Assembly: GCF_001750285.1 (NCBI RefSeq)
Contig: NZ_MAMP01000024.1
Span: 434,001 to 498,000, forward strand
DNA length: 64,000 nucleotides
From: Domibacillus iocasae
GTDB taxonomy: Bacteria > Bacillota > Bacilli > Bacillales > Domibacillaceae
Direction: 5' to 3'
Of this stretch, positions 18,744 through 27,800 are shown in pieces. The position numbers and the translations under genes are program-made. Numbering within the stretch: position 1 is the first letter of the stretch; the number at the start of each line of letters is the position of its first letter. The notes under the pieces are model-generated. The model saw only the letters and a list, made by a program, of their open reading frames with translations. It ran no database searches and had not been told where the DNA came from.

Positions 18744-19305
18744 GAAGACGCTTTTCCAACTGCTTGCCTGCTACCCATAAAAGTGCCATAACCGCTATAA
18801 TAACGGCAGTCCTGCCCGGCTGATGAATGAGCGCAAAAACGTCATGACCAACATAGCTGATCGTAAAAATCATCACCGTTTTACCTGCCATGACGGCAAA
18901 TAAATACTGAACAACGCTAATGTGTGACAAGCCTGCGACTACATTTACAATAGCAGAAGGCGTAAATGGGAAGCACAGCAGCAAAAACACTGGCGCAAAG
19001 CCATGACGATCGATCCAATTCATCATTTGACTTACTTGTTTATTTCTCTGCAAAAATGTTAAAATGCGCTGCTGTCCAAACTTCCTAATAAGTAAAAAAA
19101 CAATAAAAGAACCGGTTACGGCTCCTCCCCAAGAAATAAGGAAGCCAAGCCAAAGTCCGAAGGCATTTACATTGGCAAGCACAAAAGCAAACAGAGGCAA
19201 AAAAGGCAGAAATGCTTCGAGAAGCGGCAGTAAAAAACCCGGAAGCGGTCCAAATGATTCATATTGCTGAATCCACTCCATAATTTGATCTATTGAAAAA
19301 TTCAT
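18736..19305 (-). CDS. yhjE: TVP38/TMEM64 (DedA-like) membrane protein, YhjE-like
   Basis: 189 residues, about five hydrophobic segments, with the family signature F(L/I)SWGGAVTGSFIVFLLIRKFG and CFPFTPSAIVNVVAGLSHIS. TVP38/DedA-superfamily proteins are linked to lipid carrier or phospholipid movement across the membrane; no substrate is known for this one. The B. subtilis counterpart YhjE also lies in the comK-addBA region, supporting orthology. It sits between comK and addB on the same strand and has its own terminator. Confidence 0.8.
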   Translation of the reverse strand: MNFSIDQIMEWIQQYESFGPLPGFLLPLLEAFLPFLPLFAFVLANVNAFGLWLGFLISWGGAVTGSFIVFLLIRKFGQQRILTFLQRNKQVSQMMNWIDRHGFAPVFLLLCFPFTPSAIVNVVAGLSHISVVQYLFAVMAGKTVMIFTISYVGHDVFALIHQPGRTAVIIAVMALLWVAGKQLEKRLQK

Positions 19306-19341
19306 TTACTTGTTCCCTTTCATTATCAATCCTGTACATGC

Positions 19342-19908
19342 TCATTCCCTATTTTGCGGATAAAAAAACGAAATAACGTTTTCTTTCACTCCAACAACAT
19401 ATTGGGCGCGAGCCACTTTTTCCGTTCGGATAGAGGGCGTCTCTGCATTGCCCCGCTCATAAAGTTCTTTTGTCATCATAATCTGATTATGAACGGCAAG
19501 AGGCGATACAGGAATGACAATCCACTGCCCATCCATAAATGTAATTTTCGTTTGTTTTTTATCGACCTTTTCCAAATATTTTAAATGAGAAAGTGTAATC
19601 CATACACAATCAGGTTTTAAATGAGAAATCGTCGGGAATAGATAAGTACCTTTCAAATGATCAACATTAATGGGAACTTTCCGATTGATGCCAAGCACTT
19701 TAGCAGAAGCTTCTCTTCTTCCATCATAAGTTGAAAGGTGCCGGATACAGCTATGCCGAATAATTTTCAACGGTGTTTTTTTTATCATGACCGGTTCACT
19801 GTTTTTTTCGTACACTTTCGTATACTCTCCGTAACGAACCGGCTCTAAAAAAAGTGTGTTTTCATTGATCACGTATTCGTTGATTGCATTACCCGGCTGC
19901 TTGTTCAT
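19342..19908 (-). CDS. comK: Competence transcription factor ComK
   Basis: 188 residues, similar to the 192 of B. subtilis ComK. Matching blocks: PLKIIRHSCIRHLSTYDGRREAS, KVPINVD, YLFPTISHLKPDCVWITLSHLKYLEK and NGQW-like strand followed by IPVSPLAVHNQI. ComK activates its own gene and late competence genes by binding AT-rich boxes in the minor groove. The ATG at 19908 has only a weak GGGTGA upstream, consistent with low basal expression. An IDEAL-domain gene (yhzC) is divergent from it, as in B. subtilis. Confidence 0.93.
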   Translation of the reverse strand: MNKQPGNAINEYVINENTLFLEPVRYGEYTKVYEKNSEPVMIKKTPLKIIRHSCIRHLSTYDGRREASAKVLGINRKVPINVDHLKGTYLFPTISHLKPDCVWITLSHLKYLEKVDKKQTKITFMDGQWIVIPVSPLAVHNQIMMTKELYERGNAETPSIRTEKVARAQYVVGVKENVISFFYPQNRE

Positions 19909-20023
19909 TTGTTTGATTCACCCGTTTCTATTTATTTATTCGCACTTCTTCATGTTACCATTTTGCAGTAAAATTGTCCCATTTGCCACATGAAATAATT
20001 TTCAAAAAATTTTAAACTTTCTG

Positions 20024-20052
20024 TTGATTAGTTTCTTAAAATCCCATATAAT
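20024..20052 (+). promoter_or_regulatory. Promoter of yhzC-like gene
   Basis: TTGATT (20024-20029), exact 17-base spacer, consensus TATAAT (20047-20052), 28 bases before the start codon. Confidence 0.75.
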
Positions 20053-20079
20053 AAAAAAAAGGTATCCGAGGTGATTAAA

Positions 20080-20313
20080 ATGGAAAACAATAATTATTTT
20101 GCCGAGATGATGAAGTCCCCGATGCCCCGTGAAAAAGAGAAAACAGTAATTAGTGAATTTATCGACAGCTTCCTAAGCGATATTTTATACAAAAAAGAAA
20201 AAGCCGCATTAATGGAAAAAATCGATCGCTCTCTTGATCAAGGTGACCGTTCTGCATTTATTGCTTTGTCTGATGAATTAAACCGCTTGGAGAAAACATA
20301 TCAAGCATCTTGA
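20080..20313 (+). CDS. yhzC: IDEAL-domain protein (YhzC-like)
   Basis: 77 residues. The C-terminal IDEAL domain is seen as SEFIDSFLSDILYKKEKAAL...IDRSLDQGDRSAFIALSDELN. In B. subtilis the homologous gene lies next to comK; IDEAL proteins are small adaptors or modulators, and no activity is established for this one. ATG at 20080 is five bases after GAGGTGA; the GTG at 20071 is part of that ribosome site. Monocistronic, followed by a clear terminator. Confidence 0.8.
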   Translation: MENNNYFAEMMKSPMPREKEKTVISEFIDSFLSDILYKKEKAALMEKIDRSLDQGDRSAFIALSDELNRLEKTYQAS

Positions 20314-20365
20314 TTAACTCCTTCATGCTGATACCACAAGCGATGAAAACCCCATTAACTTAACC

Positions 20366-20405
20366 AAAAAAAAGCCCCGTATCTTGTTGATACGGGTGCT
20401 TTTTG
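20366..20405. terminator. Terminator between yhzC and azlD
   Basis: Stem AGCCCCGTATC / GATACGGGTGCT (one bulged T) with TTGTT loop, A8 before and T5 after; serves both convergent units. Confidence 0.75.
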
Positions 20406-20423
20406 AGCGCGTAAACACCCTCT

Positions 20424-20729
20424 CTATAAAAAAAGCGACAATACAGTTAAAATACCAATCGATCCAAGAACCGTTATGATAATATTAGCCCCTGTAAAAG
20501 CAATAAGAAAAGCCGCAGCTGCTCCGATTAGGGCAAATGAGGGATCTTCATGAAATGTTAAAATACTTGGAAAAATGAGTGCACCGAGCGTCGCATAGGG
20601 AACATTTTGCAAAATACTCTGCCAAAAAGAAGGCAGCTCTTTTCCTTTCAATAGCACAAATGGAAGCATGCGCGGAATATACGTGACGACAGTCATTCCT
20701 AAAACAATAGCTGTCATTGTCATGCTCAT
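20424..20729 (-). CDS. azlD: AzlD-family branched-chain amino acid export subunit
   Basis: 101 residues, four hydrophobic helices, with the family pattern TYIPRMLPFVLLKGKELPSFWQSILQNVPYATLGALIFPSIL. AzlD is the small partner of AzlC in exporters of branched-chain amino acids and related compounds. ATG at 20729 overlaps the azlC stop by four bases, indicating translational coupling. Confidence 0.88.
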   Translation of the reverse strand: MSMTMTAIVLGMTVVTYIPRMLPFVLLKGKELPSFWQSILQNVPYATLGALIFPSILTFHEDPSFALIGAAAAFLIAFTGANIIITVLGSIGILTVLSLFL

Positions 20730-21439
20730 TCTATCCCCCCCTTTTCCCTTGCCCGGCCTGCCATTTCAACACTGATAGAAGCAATAAGTGTTGAAATAAT
20801 AATAGCCCACCCGCTTGAGAGCGCACCTGAATAGGTAAAAATACAATTTAATATAGCTGCAGTTGCGGCAAGAAGAACTGCTTTTAAGCTTGTTTTAAGC
20901 GACGGAACAAGCAATCCGATAAACATTGCATATAAAGCAATTCCCATGCTTTCCTGCACAACAGGCGGCATCGCGTTTCCCGCTACATAACCAAGCCCTG
21001 AACCAAGTACCCAGCTTGAGTAAGAAATAAGGATAAGACCGGCCATAAAAGAAGAATGGATCGAGCCGCTTTTCATCGCGGCAACCGAAAAGGTTTCATC
21101 GGTAACCCCAAACGAATACGCTGCTTTTTTCCATATTGGTTCTTCTTCTGTTTTTTCACTTAGGGCAGCCGACATAAGAAAATGGCGGATGTTTAAAATG
21201 AACGTTGTCAGCACAATTTCAAAAATCCCTGTTCCGATTGTAATGAGACTGAGCGCAATATATTGTGCCGCTCCGGCGAATACAAAAATACTTAATGACA
21301 TCGTTTCAATAAATGTCAATCCAGCACTTTTTGCCAGCAAGCCATAGGTTATAGCTGCCGGTACATATCCAATCGCAATACCTGTTCCAGCAGCAAGGCC
21401 ATCTTTAAACTCACTTTGTGCAGCAGCAGTTGTTTCCAT
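20726..21439 (-). CDS. azlC: AzlC-family branched-chain amino acid exporter, large subunit
   Basis: 237 residues with about seven membrane helices. Signature stretches: GIAIGYVPAAITYGLLAKSAGLT, FVFAGAAQYIALSL and LTTFILNIRHFLMSAAL. In B. subtilis azlC loss or overexpression changes leucine analogue resistance. ATG at 21439 follows ACGGAGG; the frame extends ten codons further but through the ribosome site. Forms an operon with azlD; a link with the ilv-leu genes 27 kb away is only functional. Confidence 0.88.
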   Translation of the reverse strand: METTAAAQSEFKDGLAAGTGIAIGYVPAAITYGLLAKSAGLTFIETMSLSIFVFAGAAQYIALSLITIGTGIFEIVLTTFILNIRHFLMSAALSEKTEEEPIWKKAAYSFGVTDETFSVAAMKSGSIHSSFMAGLILISYSSWVLGSGLGYVAGNAMPPVVQESMGIALYAMFIGLLVPSLKTSLKAVLLAATAAILNCIFTYSGALSSGWAIIISTLIASISVEMAGRAREKGGIE

Positions 21440-21505
21440 CTTATTTCCTCCGTTTTTAATTTCCCACAAATTATAATACTCTTTTGTCTATACATAAACA
21501 ATATA

Positions 21506-21545
21506 AAAAAGCGCGCTTGCCTTTTGGGCACGCGCAGCTTTTTGT
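21506..21545 (-). terminator. Terminator after lcfB
   Basis: Imperfect stem AGCGCGCTTGCC / GGGCACGCGCAGCT with T-rich ends on both strands, between the lcfB stop and azlC. Confidence 0.55.
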
Positions 21546-23095
21546 TACTTTTTTACAATTTGATCTTTTAATGATCTTCTTAAAATTTTTCCAGTTGTGT
21601 TTTTCGGCAGCTCCAGCAAAAACTCAACTGATCTTGGCACTTTGTATGAAACGAGCCGCTCCCTGCAATAATTCAGCACCTCCTCTTCCGTAAGTGAATT
21701 CCCTTTCTGAACAACAAAAGCGAGAACGGCTTCCCCATAATCCGGATCAGGAGCGCCAAGTACAGCAGCTTCAACAATGTCATCATGCTCATATAACACT
21801 TCTTCCACTTCACGCGGATATACATTATAGCCGCCTACGATAACCAAATCTTTTTTCCGATCTACAATATACAAGTAGCCTTCATCGTCCTGTCTGGCTA
21901 AATCGCCTGTGTACAGCCATCCATCACGAATGGCGGCCCCTGTTTCTTCCGGCATTTTGTAGTAACCCTTCATTACATTCGGCCCTCTTACGATTAATTC
22001 TCCAACCTGGCCCGGTATCACTTCTTCTCCTAGTTCGTTGACGATCTTGTTTTCTACATTTGAAATAGAACAGCCAATCGAACCCGCCTTACGCGGCCGG
22101 TCCAGCGGATTAAAAGCAGTAACTGGACTTGCTTCTGACAAGCCATATCCTTCAGAAATTTGAACATTAAATTTCTTTTCAAACTGTTCTAAAAGAGAAA
22201 CCGGCATTGAAGCGCCTCCTGAAATACAAAGCCGAATCGATGAAAAATCAGCCGGATTGGAGTCCGGAAATTGAAATAAAAAGTTATACATTGTTGGCAC
22301 ACCGGCAAAAATAGTTGCTTTTTTTTCTATCGCAGCTTTGAACACTTCTTTCGGGCTAAATGCAGGCAAAATGATCATTTCGGCCCCACTGACAATTGGG
22401 GCATTTAAGACAACAGTTAAACAAAATACATGAAACATCGGCAGGACTGTTATGACTGTATCCTTCTCTGTAATCGATAAATAGTCGGCAACATCCCGCG
22501 CATTTGAATAAATGTTTTTATGAGTAAGCATCGCGCCTTTTGGCTGGCCTGTTGTGCCTGACGTATATAATATAACCGCTGTGTCTTCTTCATGTATGTC
22601 AGGACACTGTAAAATATCCCTATTTGCTATTAATTCAGAAAACGCTTTCAATTTAGAGTAAATAGTAAATGAGGATGCTGTGGTTCCAGCCGCACGTTCA
22701 TCTCCTGATTCGCATACGATGTAATGCTCAACTGACGGCAGGCTTTCATGCATGTTTTCTGTAGCCGGAAGTAGTAAATCCAGCATGACAACAGCTTTTA
22801 CGTCGCCATTTTGCAAAATATAGCTAATTTCATTTAGTGTATAAACAGGGTTTACTGGAATAACAGTGACGCCCGCCCGCATCGCCCCGTATAACGCAAT
22901 GATAAAATGCGGCGAATTACCAAGCAGTAAAGCGATGTGATCGCCTTTTTGAAGACCAAGCGATTGCAGTCCTGCGGCAAATCGCGTGACTGTTTCGTTT
23001 AGCTCGCCATATGTAGCGGACGTGTTCAGAAACGTATAAGCCGTTTTGCCTGCATGAGCTGAAGCGGTTTGTTCAAGTGCCAGTGATGCATTCAT
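21545..23095 (-). CDS. lcfB: Long-chain fatty acid-CoA ligase (YhfL/LcfB-like)
   Basis: 516 residues of the ANL adenylating superfamily; activates fatty acids to acyl-CoA for beta-oxidation. Motifs: AMP-binding [67 protein letters not shown] and the catalytic Lys in [13 protein letters not shown]. The size and the location beside yhfI/yhfH match B. subtilis YhfL (LcfB). ATG at 23095 follows AAAAGGGGATGG. A FadR-like palindrome lies just upstream, matching one upstream of the enoyl-CoA hydratase gene at 41 kb. Confidence 0.9.
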   Translation of the reverse strand: MNASLALEQTASAHAGKTAYTFLNTSATYGELNETVTRFAAGLQSLGLQKGDHIALLLGNSPHFIIALYGAMRAGVTVIPVNPVYTLNEISYILQNGDVKAVVMLDLLLPATENMHESLPSVEHYIVCESGDERAAGTTASSFTIYSKLKAFSELIANRDILQCPDIHEEDTAVILYTSGTTGQPKGAMLTHKNIYSNARDVADYLSITEKDTVITVLPMFHVFCLTVVLNAPIVSGAEMIILPAFSPKEVFKAAIEKKATIFAGVPTMYNFLFQFPDSNPADFSSIRLCISGGASMPVSLLEQFEKKFNVQISEGYGLSEASPVTAFNPLDRPRKAGSIGCSISNVENKIVNELGEEVIPGQVGELIVRGPNVMKGYYKMPEETGAAIRDGWLYTGDLARQDDEGYLYIVDRKKDLVIVGGYNVYPREVEEVLYEHDDIVEAAVLGAPDPDYGEAVLAFVVQKGNSLTEEEVLNYCRERLVSYKVPRSVEFLLELPKNTTGKILRRSLKDQIVKK

Positions 23096-23116
23096 CCTTC
23101 CATCCCCTTTTCATAA

Positions 23117-23132
23117 ATGAATAACTATTCAT
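23117..23132. promoter_or_regulatory. FadR-like palindromic operator upstream of lcfB
   Basis: ATGAATAACTATTCAT, an inverted repeat with one central mismatch pair, 22 bases before the lcfB start. It resembles the TGAAT...ATTCA core of the Bacillus FadR fatty-acid degradation operator and shares its arms with 41866-41881 upstream of yhaR. Confidence 0.6.
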
Positions 23133-23160
23133 TTTTTCTTCTTTTATTATACAGGACATG

Positions 23161-23185
23161 AAAAAAAGCCGCAACCTGCGGCTTA
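23161..23185 (-). terminator. Terminator after yhfI
   Basis: Stem AAGCCGCA / TGCGGCTT with an ACC loop and a T7 tract on the minus strand. Confidence 0.75.
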
Positions 23186-23917
23186 CAATCCAACCTCCAT
23201 ATTTTCTTTCGCTAATAAAATCGTTCCATTAAATTGTTCGGATGCTTCTCTTGTAAGCTGATCCAGCTCTCCAAAGTGCGGCAAATGGGTTAAAACTAAT
23301 GTTTTTACGCCGGCTTCACGTGCGAGCATCCCCGCTTGTTCTGATGTCATGTGACCGGCAGACGCCCCATCCATTCCTTTATAAAAATTGCTTTCAGCGA
23401 GCAGTACATCCACACCCTTTGCAAAGGAAGCCAGCTCTGTTTTATAAGCCGTGTCCGCTGTATACACGACTGTATCATCCCCAGTTGTTATTTTCATTGC
23501 ATAACAAGGCACCGGGTGATCTGTTTTCAAAAAAGAAATCAAAAACGGACCGAGATGAAGTATGTTCTGTGGATCGTAAGTGATTCCTTTTGTTATGTTT
23601 TTGTACGTCAGCGCTCCAAACCCATCTGATTCATTATGTCCATAGATTGGAAGCGGCTCGTTTCGTATTTTATCAGTAAATGAATCGATGAGCAGTGCAT
23701 GCTGCAAAACACCGATATCTGCAATATGATCAGCATGATAATGGGAAACAATGACGGCATCCAGTTCAGCCGGCTTTAAATGATTTTGCAGTTTTGATAA
23801 GACAGCGCTGCCGCAGTCGATGAGCAGCTTAAACCCATCTTGTTCCATTAAATAACCACTGCTTGCTTCATTTGCTTTTGGAAAGCCGCCCCAGCAGCCG
23901 AGTATTGTTATATTCAT
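23183..23917 (-). CDS. yhfI: Metallo-beta-lactamase fold hydrolase (YhfI-like)
   Basis: 244 residues, cytoplasmic. The zinc motif SHYHADHIADI gives HxHxDH; further ligands lie in LAESNFYKG, AGHMTSEQAG and LVLTHLPH. The layout resembles RNase Z and phosphodiesterase-type members such as B. subtilis YhfI, but the substrate is unknown. ATG at 23917 is preceded by GAAAGGGGC. Divergent from yhfH, the same neighbour as in B. subtilis. Confidence 0.85.
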   Translation of the reverse strand: MNITILGCWGGFPKANEASSGYLMEQDGFKLLIDCGSAVLSKLQNHLKPAELDAVIVSHYHADHIADIGVLQHALLIDSFTDKIRNEPLPIYGHNESDGFGALTYKNITKGITYDPQNILHLGPFLISFLKTDHPVPCYAMKITTGDDTVVYTADTAYKTELASFAKGVDVLLAESNFYKGMDGASAGHMTSEQAGMLAREAGVKTLVLTHLPHFGELDQLTREASEQFNGTILLAKENMEVGL

Positions 23918-23991
23918 AAATAGTTGCCCCTTTCTATTTGTTTATTTTATTCCCTCGTTTTTAAAAAATAAAATTAATTTTCTGAAAACGG

Positions 23992-24020
23992 TTGACGCTT
24001 CCCATCTGTTATAATACAAT
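23992..24020 (+). promoter_or_regulatory. Promoter of yhfH
   Basis: TTGACG (23992-23997), 17-base spacer, TACAAT (24015-24020), 44 bases before the start codon. Confidence 0.65.
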
Positions 24021-24064
24021 ATAAATAACAAATCAAACAGTTATATAACAAAGGAGGAAATGAC

Positions 24065-24196
24065 ATGATTACAAACATCGTTGAATTTTTCAAAAACCTT
24101 CCGCCTAAGCAATGCGCGAGCTGCGGTTCACATATTGAAGAGCAGCATGATTGCTACAGTAATACGTGCACAACGTGTGCATCAAAAGACCTGTAA
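24065..24196 (+). CDS. yhfH: YhfH-like zinc-ribbon miniprotein, 43 aa
   Basis: A 43-residue frame starting MITNIVEFFKNLPPKQCASC, with Cys pairs C-x2-C near residues 17-20 and C-x4-C-x2-C near 30-38, a likely zinc ribbon. This is the B. subtilis YhfH pattern (NIVEFFKxLPxKxC). ATG at 24065 follows AAAGGAGG with good spacing, and a strong promoter and terminator bracket the gene. Function unknown. Its position next to divergent yhfI agrees with B. subtilis. Confidence 0.85.
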   Translation: MITNIVEFFKNLPPKQCASCGSHIEEQHDCYSNTCTTCASKDL

Positions 24197-24216
24197 GCAA
24201 TGATACCACCAATTCC

Positions 24217-24261
24217 ATAAAAAATCCCACCGGCTACGCCTTGGCCGGTGGGATTTTTTAA
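24217..24261. terminator. Bidirectional terminator between yhfH and the FixH-like gene
   Basis: Stem AAAAAATCCCACCGGC / GCCGGTGGGATTTTTT with an 8-9 base loop. Confidence 0.85.
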
Positions 24262-24725
24262 TGATCCATTGCTTCCATATCGTGATCCGCTGATCCTTCT
24301 CGCGCATCAGCAGGAATAACAGTATTTCCAATCGCGATGGCTGATTTTGGCATAGTATGCATGTTCCTTGCTGTAACATGCACTTGTATATAATAAGCGG
24401 CTTCTTCATTAAACGTTTTCGCAGCCGTATACACTCCCTCACCTTTTAAAACGGCATCAATCATTTCACTATTTTCTTTTGTTCCATCTTTCCATATTTC
24501 ATATTTTACTTCGTCCGCATCATTAACCGGTTTACCATCTTGTGTCACCGTTGTAGAAATCGTTACTTCTTCGCCGACATTGGCTTTTTCCGGCAAAGCC
24601 AGTGCAGCTTCGATTGGAACCGTGGGATTATTTTCTACTTCTGCCGCCTGTTCTTCTTCTTTTGATGTGCAAGCTGCAAGCATAAATACAAGCAGCATCA
24701 TAAACCAGATCAATTGTTTTTTCAT
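24258..24725 (-). CDS. FixH/YtkA-like lipoprotein
   Basis: 155 residues. Lipoprotein signal with lipobox LAAC (Cys19), then an immunoglobulin-like YtkA domain (about 35-140) with ALPEKANVGEEVTISTTVTQDGKPVNDADEV and a C-terminal strand YYIQVHVTARNMHTMPK, ending in an Asp/His/Met-rich tail (SADHDMEAMDH). The His/Met tail could bind metal; that is inference. Last gene of a four-gene operon; its ATG overlaps the kinase stop by four bases. In other bacteria this fold is found with copper or cytochrome oxidase assembly factors. Confidence 0.8.
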   Translation of the reverse strand: MKKQLIWFMMLLVFMLAACTSKEEEQAAEVENNPTVPIEAALALPEKANVGEEVTISTTVTQDGKPVNDADEVKYEIWKDGTKENSEMIDAVLKGEGVYTAAKTFNEEAAYYIQVHVTARNMHTMPKSAIAIGNTVIPADAREGSADHDMEAMDH

Positions 24726-26101
24726 TTCTCTTCTCCTCCTTCTATCAGCGCCGGCAGTATAACGGTGACCGTCGTCCCCACTCCTGCTTCGCTCTCAATC
24801 ATTAATTTGCCGTCATGGCGTTCGACAATTTGCTTTACAATCGATAAGCCAAGACCCGATCCGCCATCATGGCGGGTCCGCGCTTTATTAATACGGTAAA
24901 ATTGGTTTGTAATCTTCGGAATTTCATTTTCCGGCATGCCGGCTCCTGTATCGCGCACGATCCATTTAATCATATTTTTTTCTCGTTTTAACGTAATATA
25001 AATAGGGGTTTTCTTTTTTGAATAACGCACTGCATTATCTAAAATATTGGTCATCACCTGGCTCAATCTGCCTTCGTCGCCATTTACGATCGTTTCCTCA
25101 TCCACATCAAGCTGAAAATGATCATGCTTCAGCCGGAATATATCAACCGTCCGGTAGACAAGATCAGCGAGCGGAATGAATGTTTTTTCCATATTCATTT
25201 TACCCGAATCAAGACGGATCAACTCAAGCAAGTCATTCACAAGCCGCTCCATTCGGATAGCTTCACGATGAATAATCGACAGCTGTTTTTTCTGATTGCC
25301 AATGCCATTAATAGCGGCCTCACTGTATCCTTTTATATAGCTGAGCGGCGTACGTAGCTCGTGTGAGACAGTCGCAATAAATGTTTTTCGCTGTTCATCC
25401 TCTTGTTCAATAGCGTCGGCCATCTCATTAAACGTGCGGGCCAGCTGGCCAAACTCATCTTCAGAATCAGCCGGCACACGAGCTTTATAATCACCTTTAG
25501 ATAAACGGACTGCCGCATTCTTCATGTTTTCAAGCGGTTTTATAACATAGTCGGTCCACTTCAGCCCTCCATATAAAAGAAGTGCCATTAATAAAACAGC
25601 CCCTGCCGCCCAAAACATGACGAGACTTGAGACAAGTTCATCAATCCGTTCAAGTGGCACATATAAATAAATAATACCGTTTAACTGCTTTTCGTCCAAA
25701 AGCGGATAAATAACGGAAATGATTTGCCGGTCAAACCGTTCCGAGTAACCGGTTTCCTCTATCATTTTATTTTCAAGCAGCTGTGCCCGCTCTTCCGGAC
25801 CAATTAGCGTTTCATAGTCTGCTTCATACGGAATGCAGGCGGCAAGCTCTCGCGGATTATGAACGGCAAATGCTTCAAATGGTGATTTTTCACTGAACCA
25901 ATTAACCTGATCCACAAACGCCGAATCCAGGTCTCCTCCTTCATAGTCATTGGCGAGATTTCCCGCCGCTTCTGCCAGTTCGGTTTTGATACTTTCTACA
26001 TAGAGTTTTTCGTAAAGCAGATACGCGAGGCCAAACGCGGCCCCAACTGAGATGACGATGAAAATAAACAGTGTCATCCATAATTTTTTACCAAATGTCA
26101 T
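24722..26101 (-). CDS. Sensor histidine kinase (HAMP-HisKA-HATPase)
   Basis: 459 residues: membrane helix about 8-29, an extracellular domain about 30-155, helix about 157-178, HAMP, HisKA with phosphoacceptor His247 in ATVSHELRTPLSYIKG, then HATPase with NILDNAVRY, VRDTGAGMP and GGSGLGLSIVKQI. Partner of the OmpR-type regulator immediately upstream (four-base ATGA overlap). The signal is unknown, but the lipoproteins encoded at both ends of the operon suggest it senses something at the outer face of the membrane. Confidence 0.92.
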   Translation of the reverse strand: MTFGKKLWMTLFIFIVISVGAAFGLAYLLYEKLYVESIKTELAEAAGNLANDYEGGDLDSAFVDQVNWFSEKSPFEAFAVHNPRELAACIPYEADYETLIGPEERAQLLENKMIEETGYSERFDRQIISVIYPLLDEKQLNGIIYLYVPLERIDELVSSLVMFWAAGAVLLMALLLYGGLKWTDYVIKPLENMKNAAVRLSKGDYKARVPADSEDEFGQLARTFNEMADAIEQEDEQRKTFIATVSHELRTPLSYIKGYSEAAINGIGNQKKQLSIIHREAIRMERLVNDLLELIRLDSGKMNMEKTFIPLADLVYRTVDIFRLKHDHFQLDVDEETIVNGDEGRLSQVMTNILDNAVRYSKKKTPIYITLKREKNMIKWIVRDTGAGMPENEIPKITNQFYRINKARTRHDGGSGLGLSIVKQIVERHDGKLMIESEAGVGTTVTVILPALIEGGEEK

Positions 26102-26775
26102 ACAGCGCCATCCACGAATTTATAGCCAATTCCCCAGACGGTTTCGATAGAGGCTCCTTCGTTCTTCAGCTTCATCCGAAGGGTTTTAATATGCGTATCC
26201 ACTGTCCGGGTGCCGCCGCTGTACTCTGTTCCCCAAACTGTTTCAAGCAGCTCCTCACGTGAAAAAATCCGTCCGCGTTTTTTAGCAAGAAGGACGAGTA
26301 AATCAAATTCTTTCATCGTTAGCTGGATTGGCGTTCCATCCACTCGGACTGTCCGGGAATGCACATCGATTGAAAGAGACTGGTAGTGGATCGTTTCTCT
26401 TTTTTCATCTGTTTTTCCAAATCGACGGAGCACTGCTTGAATGCGCGCGGTCATTTCACCAGGTGAAAATGGCTTGACGATATAATCATCCCCGCCGATT
26501 GAAAAAGCTCTCACTTTGTCCCATTCTTCGCCACGGGCAGTCAAAAAAATAATGGGTACGTCGCTGTATGAACGAATGGATTCACATACGGCAAATCCAT
26601 CACGCCCCGGCATCATTAAGTCCAAAAGAATAAGATCCGGCTGTGATTCTTTCAGCTTTCTTTCTGCCTCATCTCCATTTAATGCAGAACTCACTGTGCA
26701 TCCTGCATTTTCCATATACATCGTCACCAAATCCACCATATCCTGCTCATCATCCACTATTAATAAATGAGGCAT
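26098..26775 (-). CDS. OmpR-family response regulator
   Basis: 225 residues. Receiver domain with acidic pocket IVDDEQD, phosphoacceptor Asp52 in ILLDLMMPG, Thr in FLTARGEE and Lys in YIVKPFSP; then a winged-helix DNA-binding domain with LTMKEFDLLVLLA, FSREELLETVWG, GGTRTVDTHIKTLRMKL and ETVWGIGYKF. ATG at 26775 is six bases after AGAAGGTG; the in-frame GTG three codons earlier is part of that site. It starts one base after the stop of the beta-propeller lipoprotein gene and overlaps the kinase gene by four. Confidence 0.93.
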   Translation of the reverse strand: MPHLLIVDDEQDMVDLVTMYMENAGCTVSSALNGDEAERKLKESQPDLILLDLMMPGRDGFAVCESIRSYSDVPIIFLTARGEEWDKVRAFSIGGDDYIVKPFSPGEMTARIQAVLRRFGKTDEKRETIHYQSLSIDVHSRTVRVDGTPIQLTMKEFDLLVLLAKKRGRIFSREELLETVWGTEYSGGTRTVDTHIKTLRMKLKNEGASIETVWGIGYKFVDGAV

Positions 26776-26776
26776 T

Positions 26777-27721
26777 TTATTCACCTTCTTTTACAAAAAT
26801 CATAAACGGTCCTTTGCGAATAGGGACGGTTTTTATTTTCCCAAGCGTTTTTTCTTTGTAAAAAGACACCATGCTACTGTCATAACCAGCAGAAATCACG
26901 CGATCACCTAATACTGCAATTGAAAAAGGATTCGCTGGTGCTTCTATTTCGGCTGCACTTTTCCGTTCCGGATTAAATGCATATAGTTTATTGGACCCGT
27001 GGCTTGCTGTATATACGTAACCATCTTTTTCCGCAAAAGCGATTGGCATAATGGGTGCACTCACCGTAGCAGTAAGCGAACCTGTTTGGAGTGAATAGAC
27101 GTGAATGGTTTCGCTCGCTTCCGCTCCATATCCGTGTCCGCCGACCCATAATTCTTCTGTTGCTTCATTGACAGCTAAACCGGCAGATGAAGTCGGAATG
27201 GCAAATTCCCGATCTACCTTATGCGAATAGATATTGATTTCTGACAGCACCGTGTCTTGATAATTAATAATATACAATTTTTCTTTATGTTCAAGCATCG
27301 TCATCGGATAGCGTCCTGTTTGTGTTTTTTCCGTTTCCTGTCCTTCTCTGTTAAAAAAATGAACGGCCCCATCTTTTTTCACTGAAAAAGCAACTTCTTT
27401 TGTTTCGTTTATAAAAGCCGCGCCGGTAATCCCTGATGGTACAGTCCAGACAGCGAGTTTTTTACCTGTTTTCGTCGAATACAAGACGGCATGGTCAAGC
27501 TCTGTTCCATATAAAAGAATCGTCTCATCAAACAGGACCCCGCCTGTATATCGTTCATCAAATGCCCATTCAGCAAGTACAGCACCATCTGAATCTATAA
27601 ACGTTATGCCAGGCTCCTGTACCGTTAAAATGGCGGCATACTCATCAATCCTTACCGGTTCAAATGATGCCTGACTGCAGCCCGCAAGCAGTAAAAGCGC
27701 TGCCAATATGAACTTTTTCAA
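26777..27721 (-). CDS. Beta-propeller lipoprotein at the head of a two-component operon
   Basis: 314 residues. Lipoprotein signal with lipobox LAGC (Cys15) and a body of repeating beta blades resembling YncE/WD40-like propellers: repeated hydrophobic-Gly patterns such as YIINYQDTVLSEINIYS, ELWVGGHGYGAEASETIHVYS, YVYTASHGSNKLYAFNP and RVISAGYDSSMVSFYKE. It should be anchored on the outer face of the membrane. No enzymatic motif is visible. First gene of the operon with the response regulator, kinase and FixH-like lipoprotein, so it may be a co-sensor. Confidence 0.75.
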   Translation of the reverse strand: MKKFILAALLLLAGCSQASFEPVRIDEYAAILTVQEPGITFIDSDGAVLAEWAFDERYTGGVLFDETILLYGTELDHAVLYSTKTGKKLAVWTVPSGITGAAFINETKEVAFSVKKDGAVHFFNREGQETEKTQTGRYPMTMLEHKEKLYIINYQDTVLSEINIYSHKVDREFAIPTSSAGLAVNEATEELWVGGHGYGAEASETIHVYSLQTGSLTATVSAPIMPIAFAEKDGYVYTASHGSNKLYAFNPERKSAAEIEAPANPFSIAVLGDRVISAGYDSSMVSFYKEKTLGKIKTVPIRKGPFMIFVKEGE

Positions 27722-27800
27722 TCACGCATTCCTCCCCGTTATCCTCTTTATTATAATGAATGGGTGTGAAATAAGTGTGAAAAATTTTCAAAAAAAAGAC

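Noticed and set aside
19920-20040. Possible ComK AT-boxes between comK and yhzC
   Set aside because: The region is AT-rich (AAAATTTTTTGAAAATT), but I found no pair that matches AAAA-N5-TTTT with the known spacing, so autoregulation cannot be shown.
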